DNA of 64,000 nucleotides from Welwitschia mirabilis. Taxonomy: Eukaryota; Gnetophyta; Gnetopsida; Welwitschiales. The stretch's first letter is position 1. Each line of letters begins with the position of its first letter. Where the stretch lies: the NCBI GenBank assembly GCA_051453625.1, contig JBOZIK010000001.1:120242659-120306658 (forward strand), in the 5' to 3' direction. The position numbers and the translations under genes are program-made. Below the pieces are notes generated by a model, which had not been told where the DNA came from, searched no databases, and saw only the letters and a program-made list of their open reading frames with translations. Of this stretch, positions 1 to 11,012 are shown in pieces.

Positions 1-900
1 TCACCTAGGACACAAAAGGAATTTATAACATCAACTAATTTTGTAAAGAAGTCATTAATACATTCATCTTCTTCCATTTTGATATCCTTAAACCAAATAG
101 TAAGCATTTGTAGCTTTGTTTGCTTTACTAGATTTACTCCTTCATGATTAGTCTCTAATGTATCCCTTTCTTCTTTGGTAGTAGTGTAGTTTCACTATCG
201 TCTTTAAGTCTTTCAGGCCTACAACACAAAAAATGGCNNNNNNNNNNNNNNNNNNNNNNNNNNNNNNNNNNNNNNNNNNNNNNNNNNNNNNNNNNNNNNN
301 NNNNNNNNNNNNNNNNNNNNNNNNNNNNNNNNNNNNNTTCGATTGAAACATCTTAGGCAGAGATCATAAAGGTTTTCTTACTACTCTTAAATCTTCCACC
401 CATTTACCTAGGACACATAGGGAATTTATAACATCAACTAATTTTGCAAAGAAGTCATTAATACCTTCATCTTCTTCCATTTTGATATCCTCAAACCAAA
501 TAGTAAGCATTTGTAGCTTTGTTTGCTTTACTAGATTTACTTCTTCATGATTAGTCTCTAATGTATTCCTTACTTCTTTGGTAGTAATGTAGTTTCACTA
601 TCGTCTTCAAGTCTTTCAGGCCTACAGTATAAGAAATGGTGTTTAAACCTTTGAAGTTACAATTTGCTTCATGTTTGTCCATGGTACTACTAGTCCTTAC
701 TCTTCTGAGAGATAATCCTTGAGTTTGGATTAGTGACAGAAGTGAGTATTCTTGTTTAATAGAATCCCAAATTTCAAGATCAATGGATTAAATAAAAACT
801 TGCATTTTTACCTTCCAATAAGCATATTTTAATCCACCAAAGAATAGTGACCTTGAGATGGAATTACCTTCTATGATTGAATTCGTCTCTAGGGTTATTT
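1..900 (-). pseudogene. Copia-1 gag (UBN2 domain), broken
   Basis: Gag is the structural protein that would form the cytoplasmic virus-like particle packaging the element RNA. On the minus strand, 640-900 encodes an N-terminal stretch with FGGLKYAYWKVKM, the usual copia Gag start pattern. This is followed by TISYTVGLKDLKTI, then KLQMLTIWFEDIKMEEDE and a KLVDVINSLCVLG segment, which together are the core of the UBN2 (gag-polypeptide of LTR copia-type) family. In-frame stops and shifts interrupt it. Bases 1-237 repeat 404-640 at near identity across the N gap, so the reading after the gap is probably the same gag part twice rather than a real duplication. No zinc knuckle is reached inside the window. 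Confidence 0.8.
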
Positions 901-934
901 AGCAAAGGCTTGATAAGGTTTTTTACTCTATCTA

Positions 935-946
935 ACTCTAATACCA
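935..946 (-). other. Primer-binding site of Copia-1
   Basis: On the minus strand this reads TGGTATTAGAGT, two changes from the initiator tRNA-Met complement TGGTATCAGAGC used by most plant copia elements. It lies a few bases downstream of the LTR end, as expected, and fixes both the strand and the LTR boundary. Confidence 0.75.
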
Positions 947-948
947 AC

Positions 949-1794
949 TAAAAAAAGGATTATTCATATATGAGGTGAATAGGGTGATAAAAAATTAGAC
1001 AATACACAATTCAATAGTGGTTAATAACCATGCCTCATCCCTATAATGGCTATCTTATTTAGTATCAGAATGGTTTTTTCAAGTTCACCACCAACATTTC
1101 TTATAATACTTGGATTTTAAGGTGAAATCTAAAAACCTACAAATGACAATAAAAAGATGGAGTTAGATGTGACTATATTCACAAAAACCTTCTAATGTAA
1201 TACTAGGTATAGCTCTCAAAGCTAGATATTATAAAAGTATCTCAGTTCAATAGTACAAAAGTATGATAGTGAAAGATCTATTAGAACCAATGAGAGAAAA
1301 TAAAGTTTTGACTATCAGAATGCTTAAGATTTCAAAAGAAAAGAGCCCTCCTCCTTTTGAAAGGAATTTAATTTTATAAATCATGAATTGATGCCTAGAT
1401 TTCTAAAACTTTTAGATTACATAGTATTCCAACATAACTGAAATGGAAAAACTTATGGTTTACCCATCATTAAAATTTTAGTGTTCACCTTGTTTAGTTG
1501 ACCTTATGAATTTCTTAGTTGACCTTAAGGAACTTGGTTTCACAAGAACCCTGAGTTTGATCATCCTCATGATTTATTGAATCAACCTTATTGAATTTTG
1601 TCTTTTTCACCCTGTTGAAGTTCCATCATCTTTAGAACAATGTGGTCGCCCTTATGTTCATTTGACCTTAGAGTATTTAAGATCACTCTTACTAAGTTTA
1701 AGCTTCATGGGTCTTTTAAAATGATCTCCTATTCTTGAGTTGATCATCATACTTTGATCTTTTACCTACACAAGCATAACTGACAAATCTACTT
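949..1794 (-). repeat. 5' LTR of Copia-1
   Basis: The stretch begins next to the primer-binding site with a degraded TG. It carries the GAGGTGAATAGGGTG segment seen at the same place in the LTRs at 10756, 33326, 43518 and 47339. Further in, it has several TTGACCTTA-type motifs (about 1495-1530 and 1665), comparable to the GTCGAC arrays in the Copia-4 LTRs. The far end is not defined because a 21-N gap follows. No second LTR of this family copy is in the window. Confidence 0.6.
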
Positions 1795-1815
1795 NNNNNN
1801 NNNNNNNNNNNNNNN

Positions 1816-3555
1816 ACAAGACATTCTTCTAATAAAATGTAGATTTCTAGGAAAATTACAAATTTTTGCTGCATTTCTTATTAGGTGAAAAACAAAAGAA
1901 TAACAAAGATACTAATCTAAGAATAAGTTGAAAAAAATTGTGTGATTGATAAATCTTTAGTGTTTGTTGTGTTGACAAGTCTTTAAAGTATTTTTCTTAG
2001 GCATCATCATGGTTTTTTAAATGTTCATGACTCTCTCTTGTTTTGTTACTTCTTGAGCTTTGGTGTTGCTATATAGTTTAGGGCTTTGTAGGCCTTGTTA
2101 GCTCTTTTTTTGCGTCTCTTCTAGTCCTATGGATATTCTGTGCTAGTATCTCTAGGAGTTGATTAGGTTTAAAGTCATAAAGTAGTTCTATTTCTTTCTG
2201 TTATTCATCTATGNNNNNNNNNNNNNNNNNNNNNNNNNNNNNNNNNNNNNNNNNNNNNNNNNNNNNNNNNNNNNNNNNNNNNNNNNNNNNNNNNNNNNNN
2301 NNNNNNNNNNNNNNNNNNNNNNNNNNNNNNNNNNNNNNNNNNNNNNNNNNNNNNNNNNNNNNNNNNNNNNNNNNNNNNNNNNNNNNNNNNNNNNNNNNNN
2401 NNNNNNNNNNNNNNNNNNNNNNNNNNNNNNNNNNNNNNNNNNNNNNNNNNNNNNNNNNNNNNNNNNNNNNNNNNNNNNNNNNNNNNNNNNNNNNNNNNNN
2501 NNNNNNNNNNNNNNNNNNNNNNNNNNNNNNNNNNNNNNNNNNNNNNNNNNNNNNNNNNNNNNNNNNNNNNNNNNNNNNNNNNNNNNNNNNNNNNNNNNNN
2601 NNNNNNNNNNNNNNNNNNNNNNNNNNNNNNNNNNNNNNNNNNNNNNNNNNNNNNNNNNNNNNNNNNNNNNNNNNNNNNNNNNNNNNNNNNNNNNNNNNNN
2701 NNNNNNNNNNNNNNNNNNNNNNNNNNNNNNNNNNNNNNNNNNNNNNNNNNNNNNNNNNNNNNNNNNNNNNNNNNNNNNNNNNNNNNNNNNNNNNNNNNNN
2801 NNNNNNNNNNNNNNNNNNNNNNNNNNNNNNNNNNNNNNNNNNNNNNNNNNNNNNNNNNNNNNNNNNNNNNNNNNNNNNNNNNNNNNNNNNNNNNNNNNNN
2901 NNNNNNNNNNNNNNNNNNNNNNNNNNNNNNNNNNNNNNNNNNNNNNNNNNNNNNNNNNNNNNNNNNNNNNNNNNNNNNNNNNNNNNNNNNNNNNNNNNNN
3001 NNNNNNNNNNNNNNNNNNNNNNNNNNNNNNNNNNNNNNNNNNNNNNNNNNNNNNNNNNNNNNNNNNNNNNNNNNNNNNNNNNNNNNNNNNNNNNNNNNNN
3101 NNNNNNNNNNNNNNNNNNNNNNNNNNNNNNNNNNNNNNNNNNNNNNNNNNNNNNNNNNNNNNNNNNNNNNTTGTAGGGGTTGAAGATTTTTCAAACTCCG
3201 AATTGACATTTTAGTAAGACTTCTTGATGGAGGCACACTTCCACGTTTTGTTTTATTTTATTTTTCCCTCTTAACCTTAAAAATCATTTACTCATGATTT
3301 TTGGATTCGTCATTCTCTCTTGTATTATCTTTTTATCTAAGTAATTTGCATTTCTTATTGTCCTTCATAAATTACATTGGACTAATTCTCAAGTTAAGCT
3401 TTTATGTTCTTAAGTTAAGATTATTGATGTAGAGGTATTTAATAGTTCAAAACAACAAATTTCAAAGTTATGAAACTTAGATTTTTGTTTTTCAAGTATA
3501 TTTTGAAGGGCTTAAAGTAGGTTTCCTAATATTAAAAATTCCTTTTCTACTCTCA
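1816..3555. other. No recognisable gene; contains a 957-N gap
   Basis: The sequence outside the gap (2214-3170) is AT-rich and shows no family motif on either strand. The long apparent open frames here consist only of unknown bases. It may include the outer end of the Copia-1 LTR. Confidence 0.6.
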
Positions 3556-5461
3556 TGTATTTATATTGAGTAGATTCAGTCTCATAAATTTTCTAGTTAT
3601 ATTATAAAGTAAATCATCCCAAGCAATTTAAAAATATGTAGATGTAGTGGTAAGCAATAAAGGGTATATAGATATATTATTTGTGTCTTATAGGTTTAAT
3701 GCTTATTTAACTAAACTTAACTTAAGACATTCAATTATGTAAATAATCTTTAATAAAAGCTTATGCTCATTACAAGATTTTATACTTTCCATTGACATTA
3801 AACTAAAACGGAAGCATACTATGTGGGCATGAATGACTTTGATTCAAAGTAAACTGTCCAAATAAAGCTTTAAGTCTTATCAACAAACACTGTGGAGTGA
3901 AAAAGGTTGAACTATATGGGAATTCAATTGCTTTAAAATACATCCATCACATTTCTATAAGGACTTTTATGTTCATGTACATAAGCCCCTTCGATAACAA
4001 GAGCAAAGACTAAATAATATCAATATCCTTGTTCTCCCTATTATCATACCAATAAGAACTTTATATGAGACCTTGTTGGAAATTATTAGAATTTATTATT
4101 GTCTTGAAAGATATACTCCATTAGAAGAATTCCTTTTGGATCAAATTTGGGAGTATCTAGTACATATTTCAAAATAAACCTCTAAGGACAAGTAAGGGTC
4201 CATTTAAATAAACAACTTATAAATAGAACTCTTTTAAAAATTTATACGGGTTAAGGCCTATCTCACACTTTGAACTAGATATTTAAATTTTCTACTTAGG
4301 TACTTTTGTTCTTGGATCTCTACAAAGCTCAGTAAAACTTTTATTCCTTTTTATAATTTGCTAAACAAAATTAATCCATTTACTACTTATTTTGTCATAA
4401 CTATAGTAATAGCTTTCAATATTAAATGGTTACATGAGTCAAATGTTGACATCGTGCATTACAACATAATCTGTCCTATCAATGTAATTCATTTCCATAA
4501 AATATATATAAACTTTTGAATTTCAATATGTAGGACTAAACTTGTCAATAATTCCCTTAAACAACACCTTGCTATGACAAAAATTTAATTAAGAAACTAA
4601 GATATTACTTATCATACAAGACTCTTAAAAGAATAAATGAAATCCATGGTGATAAAACCATATCAATATTCAAAGCAAGTAGTAAAGCAATATCAGTTGC
4701 ATTCTCTAAATATTCTCCAGAATACAAAATTGCATAGTAGTATAAAAAAGATGAGACATCTAAAGTTCGAATGAGACTAAAATCTGCATCATACTTCAAT
4801 AATACATCATAATTTAACTACAAATACACAAGAAGAATATTCATTAAAAAAAGAAAAACAATTTTGAAAGAGAGTCAAACTTTAGAATATTCCATAAAAC
4901 GAAACTTAATGATTTAGGCAATGGAGGAGACAAATAGTCTACTATATCCTTCTATGAAGTTATAGGTGAAACTTTGTCACAAACATAAGGGGGGGAAATC
5001 CATTACAAAGCTAGTAGCTACTTGGCATAAGTAGGTTAATAGCTAAAACATAATTAACTATCAGATAAGATTTTAACTATCAGGTAATTCAATGTAAGCA
5101 TCAATGATCTTTAAAAATTTGTTATAAAGCTAAAATCTAGTTGGCATATCTACATCTAATAGCTAAAACATAATTACTGAATGGTTGAGATTTTAACCAT
5201 CATGATAATTCAAGGTCATCATCAATAAGCTCTATGAAGGAAACATAAAATTGACTATGCAATTGAAGAGACTATGTAATTGATAGCACTATGTACTACT
5301 TTAATTTGACTAAAATTCTTTGTTTTCAGAATTTTATGGCATTCAAACATAACTATACTTACCCTATCATCAAAAAGCCTCTAAACTTGCTCTCAAAATA
5401 TGAAAATAGTAACCAACAAAGTAACCAGCTATGATTATTACAAAGTGATACCCTTGGCTTT
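3556..5461. repeat. Dispersed duplicated block, copy 1 (matches 49955-51834)
   Basis: The whole stretch aligns in order and in the same orientation with 49955-51834, with many substitutions and small indels. Both copies run directly into a Copia-2-family LTR at the same place. I see no coding motif in it. Inside, about 5009-5240, two roughly 120-bp units repeat in tandem, each containing AATAGCTAAAACATAATTA. The same pair is kept at about 51400-51620. It could be old transposon sequence or ordinary intergenic DNA that was copied together with the element. Confidence 0.75.
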
Positions 5462-5829
5462 TGTCCTAGAATATGTGAATCCAAATTTATTTTTTTCTAA
5501 ATTGTAACATTATGTTTTAACATTAACCCCCTTTTTTTATAATGTTCTAAAAAGACGTTCTATTTTAACTTCTTGAGGTTGGAAAAAGAGGAAAAGGGGA
5601 GTAACTTTCTAAAATAGAAACTTTCTAGAACTTGTTAGATTGACTTGACTTAAAACCCTAAACCTATTTAAGGGTTACCTAAGGGTTTGTTTTATATAGA
5701 TTTCTTTTGCTCCTTGAAGAAGAATAGGAGCTTCCCATCGTTTTTCCCTGCATTAGAATTTTCCATGTTAAATCTGAGGGGTTATTCTTTTACTTGCAAT
5801 TTTCATTTGCCATGTTGGTTTTCATAACA
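5462..5829 (+). repeat. 5' LTR of Copia-2 (368 bp)
   Basis: It starts TGTCCTAGAATATGTGAA and ends TTTTCATAACA, directly before a two-base spacer and the primer-binding site. It matches the LTRs at 10586, 12121 and 51835, including the TGTAACATTATGTTTTAA and TTTTTCCCTGCATTAGA stretches. I do not find a convincing 5-bp target duplication: the left flank is GCTTT and the flank after 12495 is TTTTG. Confidence 0.85.
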
Positions 5830-5831
5830 AA

Positions 5832-5844
5832 TGGTATCAGAGCC
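5832..5844 (+). other. Primer-binding site of Copia-2
   Basis: TGGTATCAGAGCC is a perfect match to the usual complement of the 3' end of initiator tRNA-Met, two bases after the LTR end. It is where reverse transcription of the element RNA would start. It is not a tRNA gene. Confidence 0.9.
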
Positions 5845-6094
5845 TGGTTCAAGGTCTTAGAACATTTCTTGATATTTTTAAGTAAAGCTTATAAACGAAA
5901 TGAGTGAAGCAAGTAGAGTAAACAAGTAAATGAGTTACATTGTACTTGTAGTTGTGGAGTGAGCGAAGTAAGAAGAAAATAATTCACATTGTACTAGTGG
6001 CTGCGGTGCGAGCGTAGTCAGTAAAGCAACGCAGGGCTAAGCAAAGCTAAGTGGAGTTCATAAGTGAAGCAAGCGAACAGAGCTAAGTAGACCA

Positions 6095-6422
6095 ATAGTA
6101 TTATTATGATTATGATTATGATTATTATTATTATTATGATTATTATTATGATTATGATTATGATTATGATGNNNNNNNNNNNNNNNNNNNNNNNNNNNNN
6201 NNNNNNNNNNNNNNNNNNNNNNNNNNNNNNNNNNNNNNNNNNNNNNNNNNNNNNNNNNNNNNNNNNNNNNNATTATTATTATTATTATTACTAATACTAT
6301 TACTATTACTACTACTACTATTATTAGTATTAGTATTATTATTATTATTACTATTATTATTATTATTAATACTACTATTATTATTACTATTATTACTATT
6401 ATTACTATTATTATTATTATTA
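6095..6422. repeat. (ATT)n microsatellite in the Copia-2 leader
   Basis: ATT/ATG/ACT trinucleotides run through the stretch on both sides of a 100-N gap (6172-6271), so the true length is unknown. It lies between the primer-binding site and gag. The corresponding place in the second copy of the block (about 52420-52440) has no such repeat, so it expanded after the two copies separated. Just before it (5876-6090) the leader has imperfect repeats built around GTGAAGCAAG and GAGTAA, which are shared with 52210-52420. Open frames of Ile, Asn or Tyr runs here are products of the repeat and not genes. Confidence 0.9.
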
Positions 6423-6594
6423 TAGGATCCATTTGTATTGTCCATGGGGTCCATATAATGTACTATACAACATCTGCATGCTTTCTGCAATTTTATGTAG
6501 ATCACATCTTATTTTTGACTTTAGAACTGGAATGCTTGTTGATGACTGACACAGTGGTCAAAGTCAAAAACCAGGAAAACTAAAAAAATATTGA

Positions 6595-7340
6595 TAGAGG
6601 ATGTCCTCTACTTGAAGGATTGTGATGTCGTTCTAAAATCAAAGGATGAAGCAAAGGCGGCTTCCGAATTGTCAGATGCTAATTGGCTAAAGATATACCT
6701 GATGAAGAATGGGAAAAACTCAACTAGAATGCTCTAAACACAATACAACTGTGTCTTAGTAGTAATATACTTGGAATGTCTAAGGGAATCGCAAAAGCAT
6801 ATCACTTATGGAACCGTTGAATGAAAGATATGATCAATCCACTGGAATGCACAAATACAATACGATTAATAAGGTTCTCAAAATTAAAATCAAGGAAGGA
6901 ATGTCTTTTCAAAGTCATTGGGATGAAATAAATAGTTCATTTGCTCAGATCAATGATTTGGGTATAAAATTCAAAGGAGATCTTCGAGTTGTCATTGTTT
7001 TGAGTTCTTTACCAGATTAATGGGAGATAGTTTGGACTACTTTGACTGCAACTTCCAAATCTTTTCCGTCTCTCAATACTATCATTCCAAAAGTACTAGA
7101 TGTGGATAAGACAAAAACTATAGATGCCCTCCAATGAAGCATTATCTATTAGAAAGTGTTGTTCACACGAAGGGGAAGATGTAATTTTGATTGTAGAAGT
7201 GAAGTCATTTGCTAGTATTATAAGAAGAGGGAGATAATGATTGTTATATCTTGAAAAGTAAAAAGAAAGGAAAAAGACCCAAGAACAGTAGACAAGAACA
7301 AGTAGAATTTGATGGGATGTTTTAGTCTAACTGATTGTCA
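6595..7340 (+). pseudogene. Copia-2 gag
   Basis: Gag would assemble the element's particle and bind its RNA. The frame EDVLYLKDCDVVLKS followed by ELSDANWLK is the usual N-terminal Gag part. After a stop it continues (6808-7020) with KVLKIKIKEGMSF, INDLGIKFKGD and VIVLSSLPD, the UBN2 core ending in the common SSLPD motif. A zinc-knuckle remnant of the C-x2-C-type pattern with KKEGDNDCY lies near 7205-7240, one frame over. Stops interrupt the frame, for example right after SSLPD at 7018. The family call is certain; the start codon is not preserved. Confidence 0.8.
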
Positions 7341-7369
7341 AAGATGGAGATGCCAATGTCTCCACGTTT

Positions 7370-8470
7370 ACTCCCGATGTATGGATTCTAAATTTAGAAG
7401 CTTTTTTCCATGTTTTCCCACACAGACAATATTCTTTTGATTATAGGTCCATTTCTGGGAAAAAAGTCTTCCTAGAAGATGACAAATCATGCATTGTTCA
7501 AGGATGAGTGCTATCATTTTAAAACAAAGTAATAGATAGAATGTGACATTGAGGAATGTTTATCATGTTCCTTGTATTGCAAAGAATCTGGGCTCTTCTA
7601 GAGAAGTAAATGATTTGGGATGTAGGGTCACACGTTGAGGGAAGATGAAAAGTCAACAAAGAGGCAAGGACATTGATGCATGAAAAAGAGAAGGGACATT
7701 GTATATATTGAGAGTATGTGTAGTTGAATGATGTTATGCTGCTACTGTAGTTTCAAAAACGATGTTTCTTGTGGCATCGCAAACTTTCATCTTAGACAAA
7801 CTGAAATGAAGGNNNNNNNNNNNNNNNNNNNNNNNNNNNNNNNNNNNNNNNNNNNNNNNNNNNNNNNNNNNNNNNNNNNNNNNNNNNNNNNNNNNNNNNN
7901 NNNNNNNNNNNNTGAAATGAAGGTACTTAATTCTAAGAACTCACTGCCTAAGTTTTCTTCTTTTCTTTAGATTTTCGTCACGATTGTCCTATTGGTGAAT
8001 ATAAGCATGTTGCTTTTAAGAAATATATTTGAATAAGAAGATAAAAAATGTTGATATTGAATACTCTGATGTTGTTGGTCCAATGTCTATCATGTTTTTA
8101 GGTGGTGCATCATATTTTATTACATTCATTAATAGATTTAGTAGAAATATGCGGATTTATTTTATGCATTCCAAAAGTCAAGCCTTAAAAAAGTTCAAGA
8201 AGTTTAAGGCTAGAGTAGAAAATGAGTCTATCTATAAAATAAAGTATCTAATCACTGATAATAGGGGTGCATACACCTCCCATGAGTTTTGTGAATTTTG
8301 TAAGTAGACTGGAATTGTACATAGCAAAATACAACCAGGAACACCACAAAATAATGGTTTTGCAGAAAGATGTAACTATGCAATTCTTGATAGAATCAAA
8401 TCCATGCTTGCTCAAAGTTATTTTGGGCAAAAGCTACTAGAACAGCTGCTTATTTGGTTAATTGTTCTCG
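7370..8470 (+). pseudogene. Copia-2 protease and integrase domains
   Basis: Protease would cut the polyprotein. Integrase inserts the DNA copy in the nucleus. At 7378 the frame WILNLEAFFHVFPH stands for the family motif WILDSGASxHxT, with the catalytic D-S-G lost. A pre-integrase remnant (LWHRKL) is near 7770, just before the 100-N gap at 7813-7912. That gap repeats 11 bases, TGAAATGAAGG, on both sides. Integrase follows at 8029-8440: EYSDVVGPM, ITDNRGAYTS and TPQNNGFAE keep the three acidic D, D and E positions. A TAG at 8305-8307 interrupts FCK-TGI where relatives have an amino acid, probably glutamine. Confidence 0.85.
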
Positions 8471-9054
8471 TCATTCAACCGTAAATGGTGATATTTCAAA
8501 ATCTATCTAGGGTGGGATTTCTCTTTCTCTATCTTGCTTTCGTGTTTTGGATGTGAGGTATATGTTCATCTGCAGGGTACAAGAAAATGAGAAGAACATG
8601 GTAGGAAATGTGTTCGTCTTAGATATGGGGCAGATGATTTTGGATACAAGCTTTGAAATCCTATGGCACAGAGGATTGTTAGATCATGTGATGTTGAATT
8701 CAGAGAAGATGTGATGTTTTATTGGTCACAAAAGAGAATTTAGAAAAATAGAAGTTCTGATTCTCGCACCTTACACAAGCTTGAATAGGTTGATGATGAT
8801 AAGAACCATGATACACATAGTAAAAATGTCTAGCCTAATGTAGACCATGCTGAAGAAGAAAGCTCAAGTTCTGAATCTGAGTCTGATGATGATGGTACTC
8901 AAAACTCCAACATTCGGTTTGGAGATCCACCAAAGCTATCAGAAGCATTCTCTATCTTTACATTATGTGTTATTTAGAGATAAGGGAGAGCTTGAATCCT
9001 TTGAAGAAGCTATTTCTTTTTCTAAATCTCATAAATGGAAAGCTACCACATAGA

Positions 9055-9905
9055 AAGAAATGCGATCCTTAGAATAGAATCACACTTAGGATTTAGTTCC
9101 CTTACCTAAAGGAAAAAAGCCTTTAAAATCCAGGTGGGTGCTTGTCATCAAATAAGAGGCTAATGATGGATAGCACTACAAAGCATAGCTGGTCTTGAAA
9201 TGTTACACCCAAAAACTAAATATTGATTTTACAGAAATTTCTCACGTTTGTAAAGCACACATTTATTCAAATTTTGCTTAGCATGGTTGCGTGTTTGGAT
9301 TTGGGGTTCCAGTAGTTAGACATTAAAATAGTTATTCTATATGGTGGTTAGAAGAGGAAATTTATATGCATATTCTAGATAGCTTGGAAATAGAAAACAG
9401 AAATCTAGTTTACAGATTGAAAAAGTCTCTTTAGGGCTTGAAATAAGCACCTTATCAATGGTTCAAGAAGTTGGACGATTTTATGCAAAATCAAGGATAC
9501 TCCAATTACGATTATGATCATTATGTATAACTTTACATGAGTACTTCAGGAATGATGGCCATTCTTATGTTGTATGTTGATGATACGTTGGTTGCTAAAA
9601 ATGACATGAAAGAAATCAAAAGACTAAAGCATGAAATGTCTAAGACTTTTGCCACTAAAGACCTTGGACCAACAAAACAAGTCCTTGAAATGAGGATTGT
9701 CAGAGATAGATCACGTCATAGGTTGTGGTTGAGCCAATCTGAATATATTGATAAAAAAGTTTTGAATCGTTTTAACATGCTAGATTGTAGCCCTACTTGC
9801 ACTCCTCTAGTTGCACATTTCCAATTGACTCATTGGGGTTGTCCCACTTCAAAAAAGAAGGCAAAAATGACAAGTGTGCCATGGCCTATACTAGACAAGA
9901 CACTG
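9055..9905 (+). pseudogene. Copia-2 reverse transcriptase
   Basis: RT copies the element RNA into DNA. Visible in order are LPKGKKPLKSRWVLVIK, a degraded stretch at 9180-9330, EEEIYMHI, KKSL-GLK-APYQWFKKL with stops at 9432-9434 and 9444-9446, then MLYVDDTLVAKND with the catalytic YVDD box intact at about 9570. KDLGPTKQVLEMRI and LWLSQSEYIDKKVL follow. This is the complete order of the copia RT_2 domain. Four or more in-frame stops make it non-functional. One falls where the family has Q (GLKQAP), and E-[stop]-N-H-T lies at the usual N-terminal W/Q-rich part. Confidence 0.9.
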
Positions 9906-9984
9906 CTCATGTAGTGGGAGTTGTCTCTCATTCTATAGGTAATCTTGTAAAGAGCACTAGGAAGCAATAAAACGGATACTTTAT

Positions 9985-10470
9985 TACTTGAAGGGAACCC
10001 AACACATGAGTTTGTGGTATGGCAATTGTGGTTTGCATGTTACATGGTATGCAGATGTTGATTATGTTGCTTGCAGGGATACTAGAAGGTCTACTACTTG
10101 GTACATCTTTTCTCTTAGTGCTAAAGCTATTAGCTCGGTGTCTTGTCTACAATTAAGTGTTGCTTTTTCCACTACAAAAGTTGAGTATGTTGCCTTGACA
10201 GAAGCTACTAAAGAGATGTTGTGGCTGTGTGGTCTTATTAGGTGGTTTGGCCTTAGTCAAACACAGTTTGTCATACATTGTGACAGTTAGAGTGCCACAA
10301 ATCTAACGCAGAATCTTTTTAATCATGCTAGAACTAAGCATATTGACATTAAATATCATTTCATCAAGCAGAAGTTTGAAAAAGGCCGTATGAGATATTT
10401 GGAAGATTCACATGCATGTAAATCTTGCTGATTTCCTGACAAAGGTTGTTGATGGCACAAAGTAAAAGGC
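9985..10470 (+). pseudogene. Copia-2 RNase H
   Basis: RNase H removes the RNA strand during reverse transcription. The frame has MKGTQHMSLWYG, WYADVDYVACRDTRRSTT with the first catalytic D, SVAFSTTKVEYVALTEATK with the catalytic E, then IHCDS and, after a TAG at 10288, NHARTKHIDIKYHFIKQKF with the final D-rich box. The order and spacing match plant copia RNase H. One frameshift follows near 10410, before the ADFLTK-like end. Confidence 0.9.
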
Positions 10471-10570
10471 ATGTTCTAATGGAGTAATTGTAAACGTGTT
10501 TTGGAAGCAAGGAAGCAGGCATCTCTTGGAGCTACATAAGTAGTTGTTCTTGAAGACTCGCCAAATTTGT

Positions 10571-10755
10571 CTTCAAGTGGCAGAATGTTAGAAAAAGTGA
10601 AGCCAATTTTTTTTTTAATTGTAACGTTATGTTTGAATGTTGACCAACCTTTTTGTAATGTTGTGAAAGGTTATGTTTTAATTCTTTGGGGTTGAGGTCA
10701 AGAGGAAAAACTTTCTAGAAGATGATCTTTCTAGATTAACTTGGCTTGAAACCCT
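10571..10755 (+). repeat. Polypurine tract and truncated 3' LTR of Copia-2
   Basis: GTCTTCAAGTGGCAGAA at 10569-10585 is the polypurine tract region; the sister copy before 12121 has AAGTGGGAGAA. The LTR starts TGTTAGAAAAAGTGAAGCC at 10586 and matches the 5' LTR for about 170 bases. It then breaks at 10756, where a different LTR begins. Confidence 0.8.
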
Positions 10756-10912
10756 TGTTAGGATTGAAGAAGCACCCTAGAAGGGGAGTGAATAGGGTAA
10801 TCTTAAAAATTATTGCAAATGATCAATATAACAGAGACTTCACAACTAAAATGATGCACAAAAAATAATCCACAAAATAAACAATGAACTATGCACCAGA
10901 TTTATAGTGGTT
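10756..10912 (-). repeat. Nested LTR start of a long-LTR copia element
   Basis: TGTTAGGATTGAAGAAGC, then AGAAGGGGAGTGAATAGGGT, resembles the primer-site end of the LTRs at 949, 33326, 43518 and 47339. No primer site lies to the left, so this should be the 3' LTR of a minus-strand element inserted in the Copia-2 LTR. The rest is lost in the gap at 10913-11012. Confidence 0.55.
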
Positions 10913-11012
10913 NNNNNNNNNNNNNNNNNNNNNNNNNNNNNNNNNNNNNNNNNNNNNNNNNNNNNNNNNNNNNNNNNNNNNNNNNNNNNNNNNNNNNNNN
11001 NNNNNNNNNNNN

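Larger units (their letters stand above)
1..1794 (-). mobile_element. Copia-1: 5' part of a minus-strand Ty1/copia retrotransposon
   Basis: Read on the minus strand, this holds a 5' LTR (949-1794), a tRNA-Met-type primer-binding site (935-946) and then a decayed gag running out of the window. This is the normal order for a copia element. The left edge of the window cuts the element, so pol and the 3' LTR are not seen. The gap at 238-337 lies inside gag and is flanked by the same sequence on both sides, so gag appears twice in part. The LTR start, with a GGTGAATAGGGTG-like stretch, is shared in outline with the other long-LTR copia elements here. The assignment to Ty1/copia is firm; the lineage is probably SIRE-like, by inference. 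Confidence 0.8.

Noticed and set aside
2205-3236. Very long open frames over N runs (also at 27 kb, 59 kb and 61 kb)
   Set aside because: They consist almost only of unknown bases and say nothing about coding.
5832-5844. tRNA-like sequence TGGTATCAGAGCC as part of a tRNA gene
   Set aside because: There is no cloverleaf around it. Its place two bases after an LTR end shows it is a primer-binding site.
6058-6505. Frames of Ile, Val, Asn, Tyr or Met runs
   Set aside because: They are translations of the (ATT)n microsatellite.
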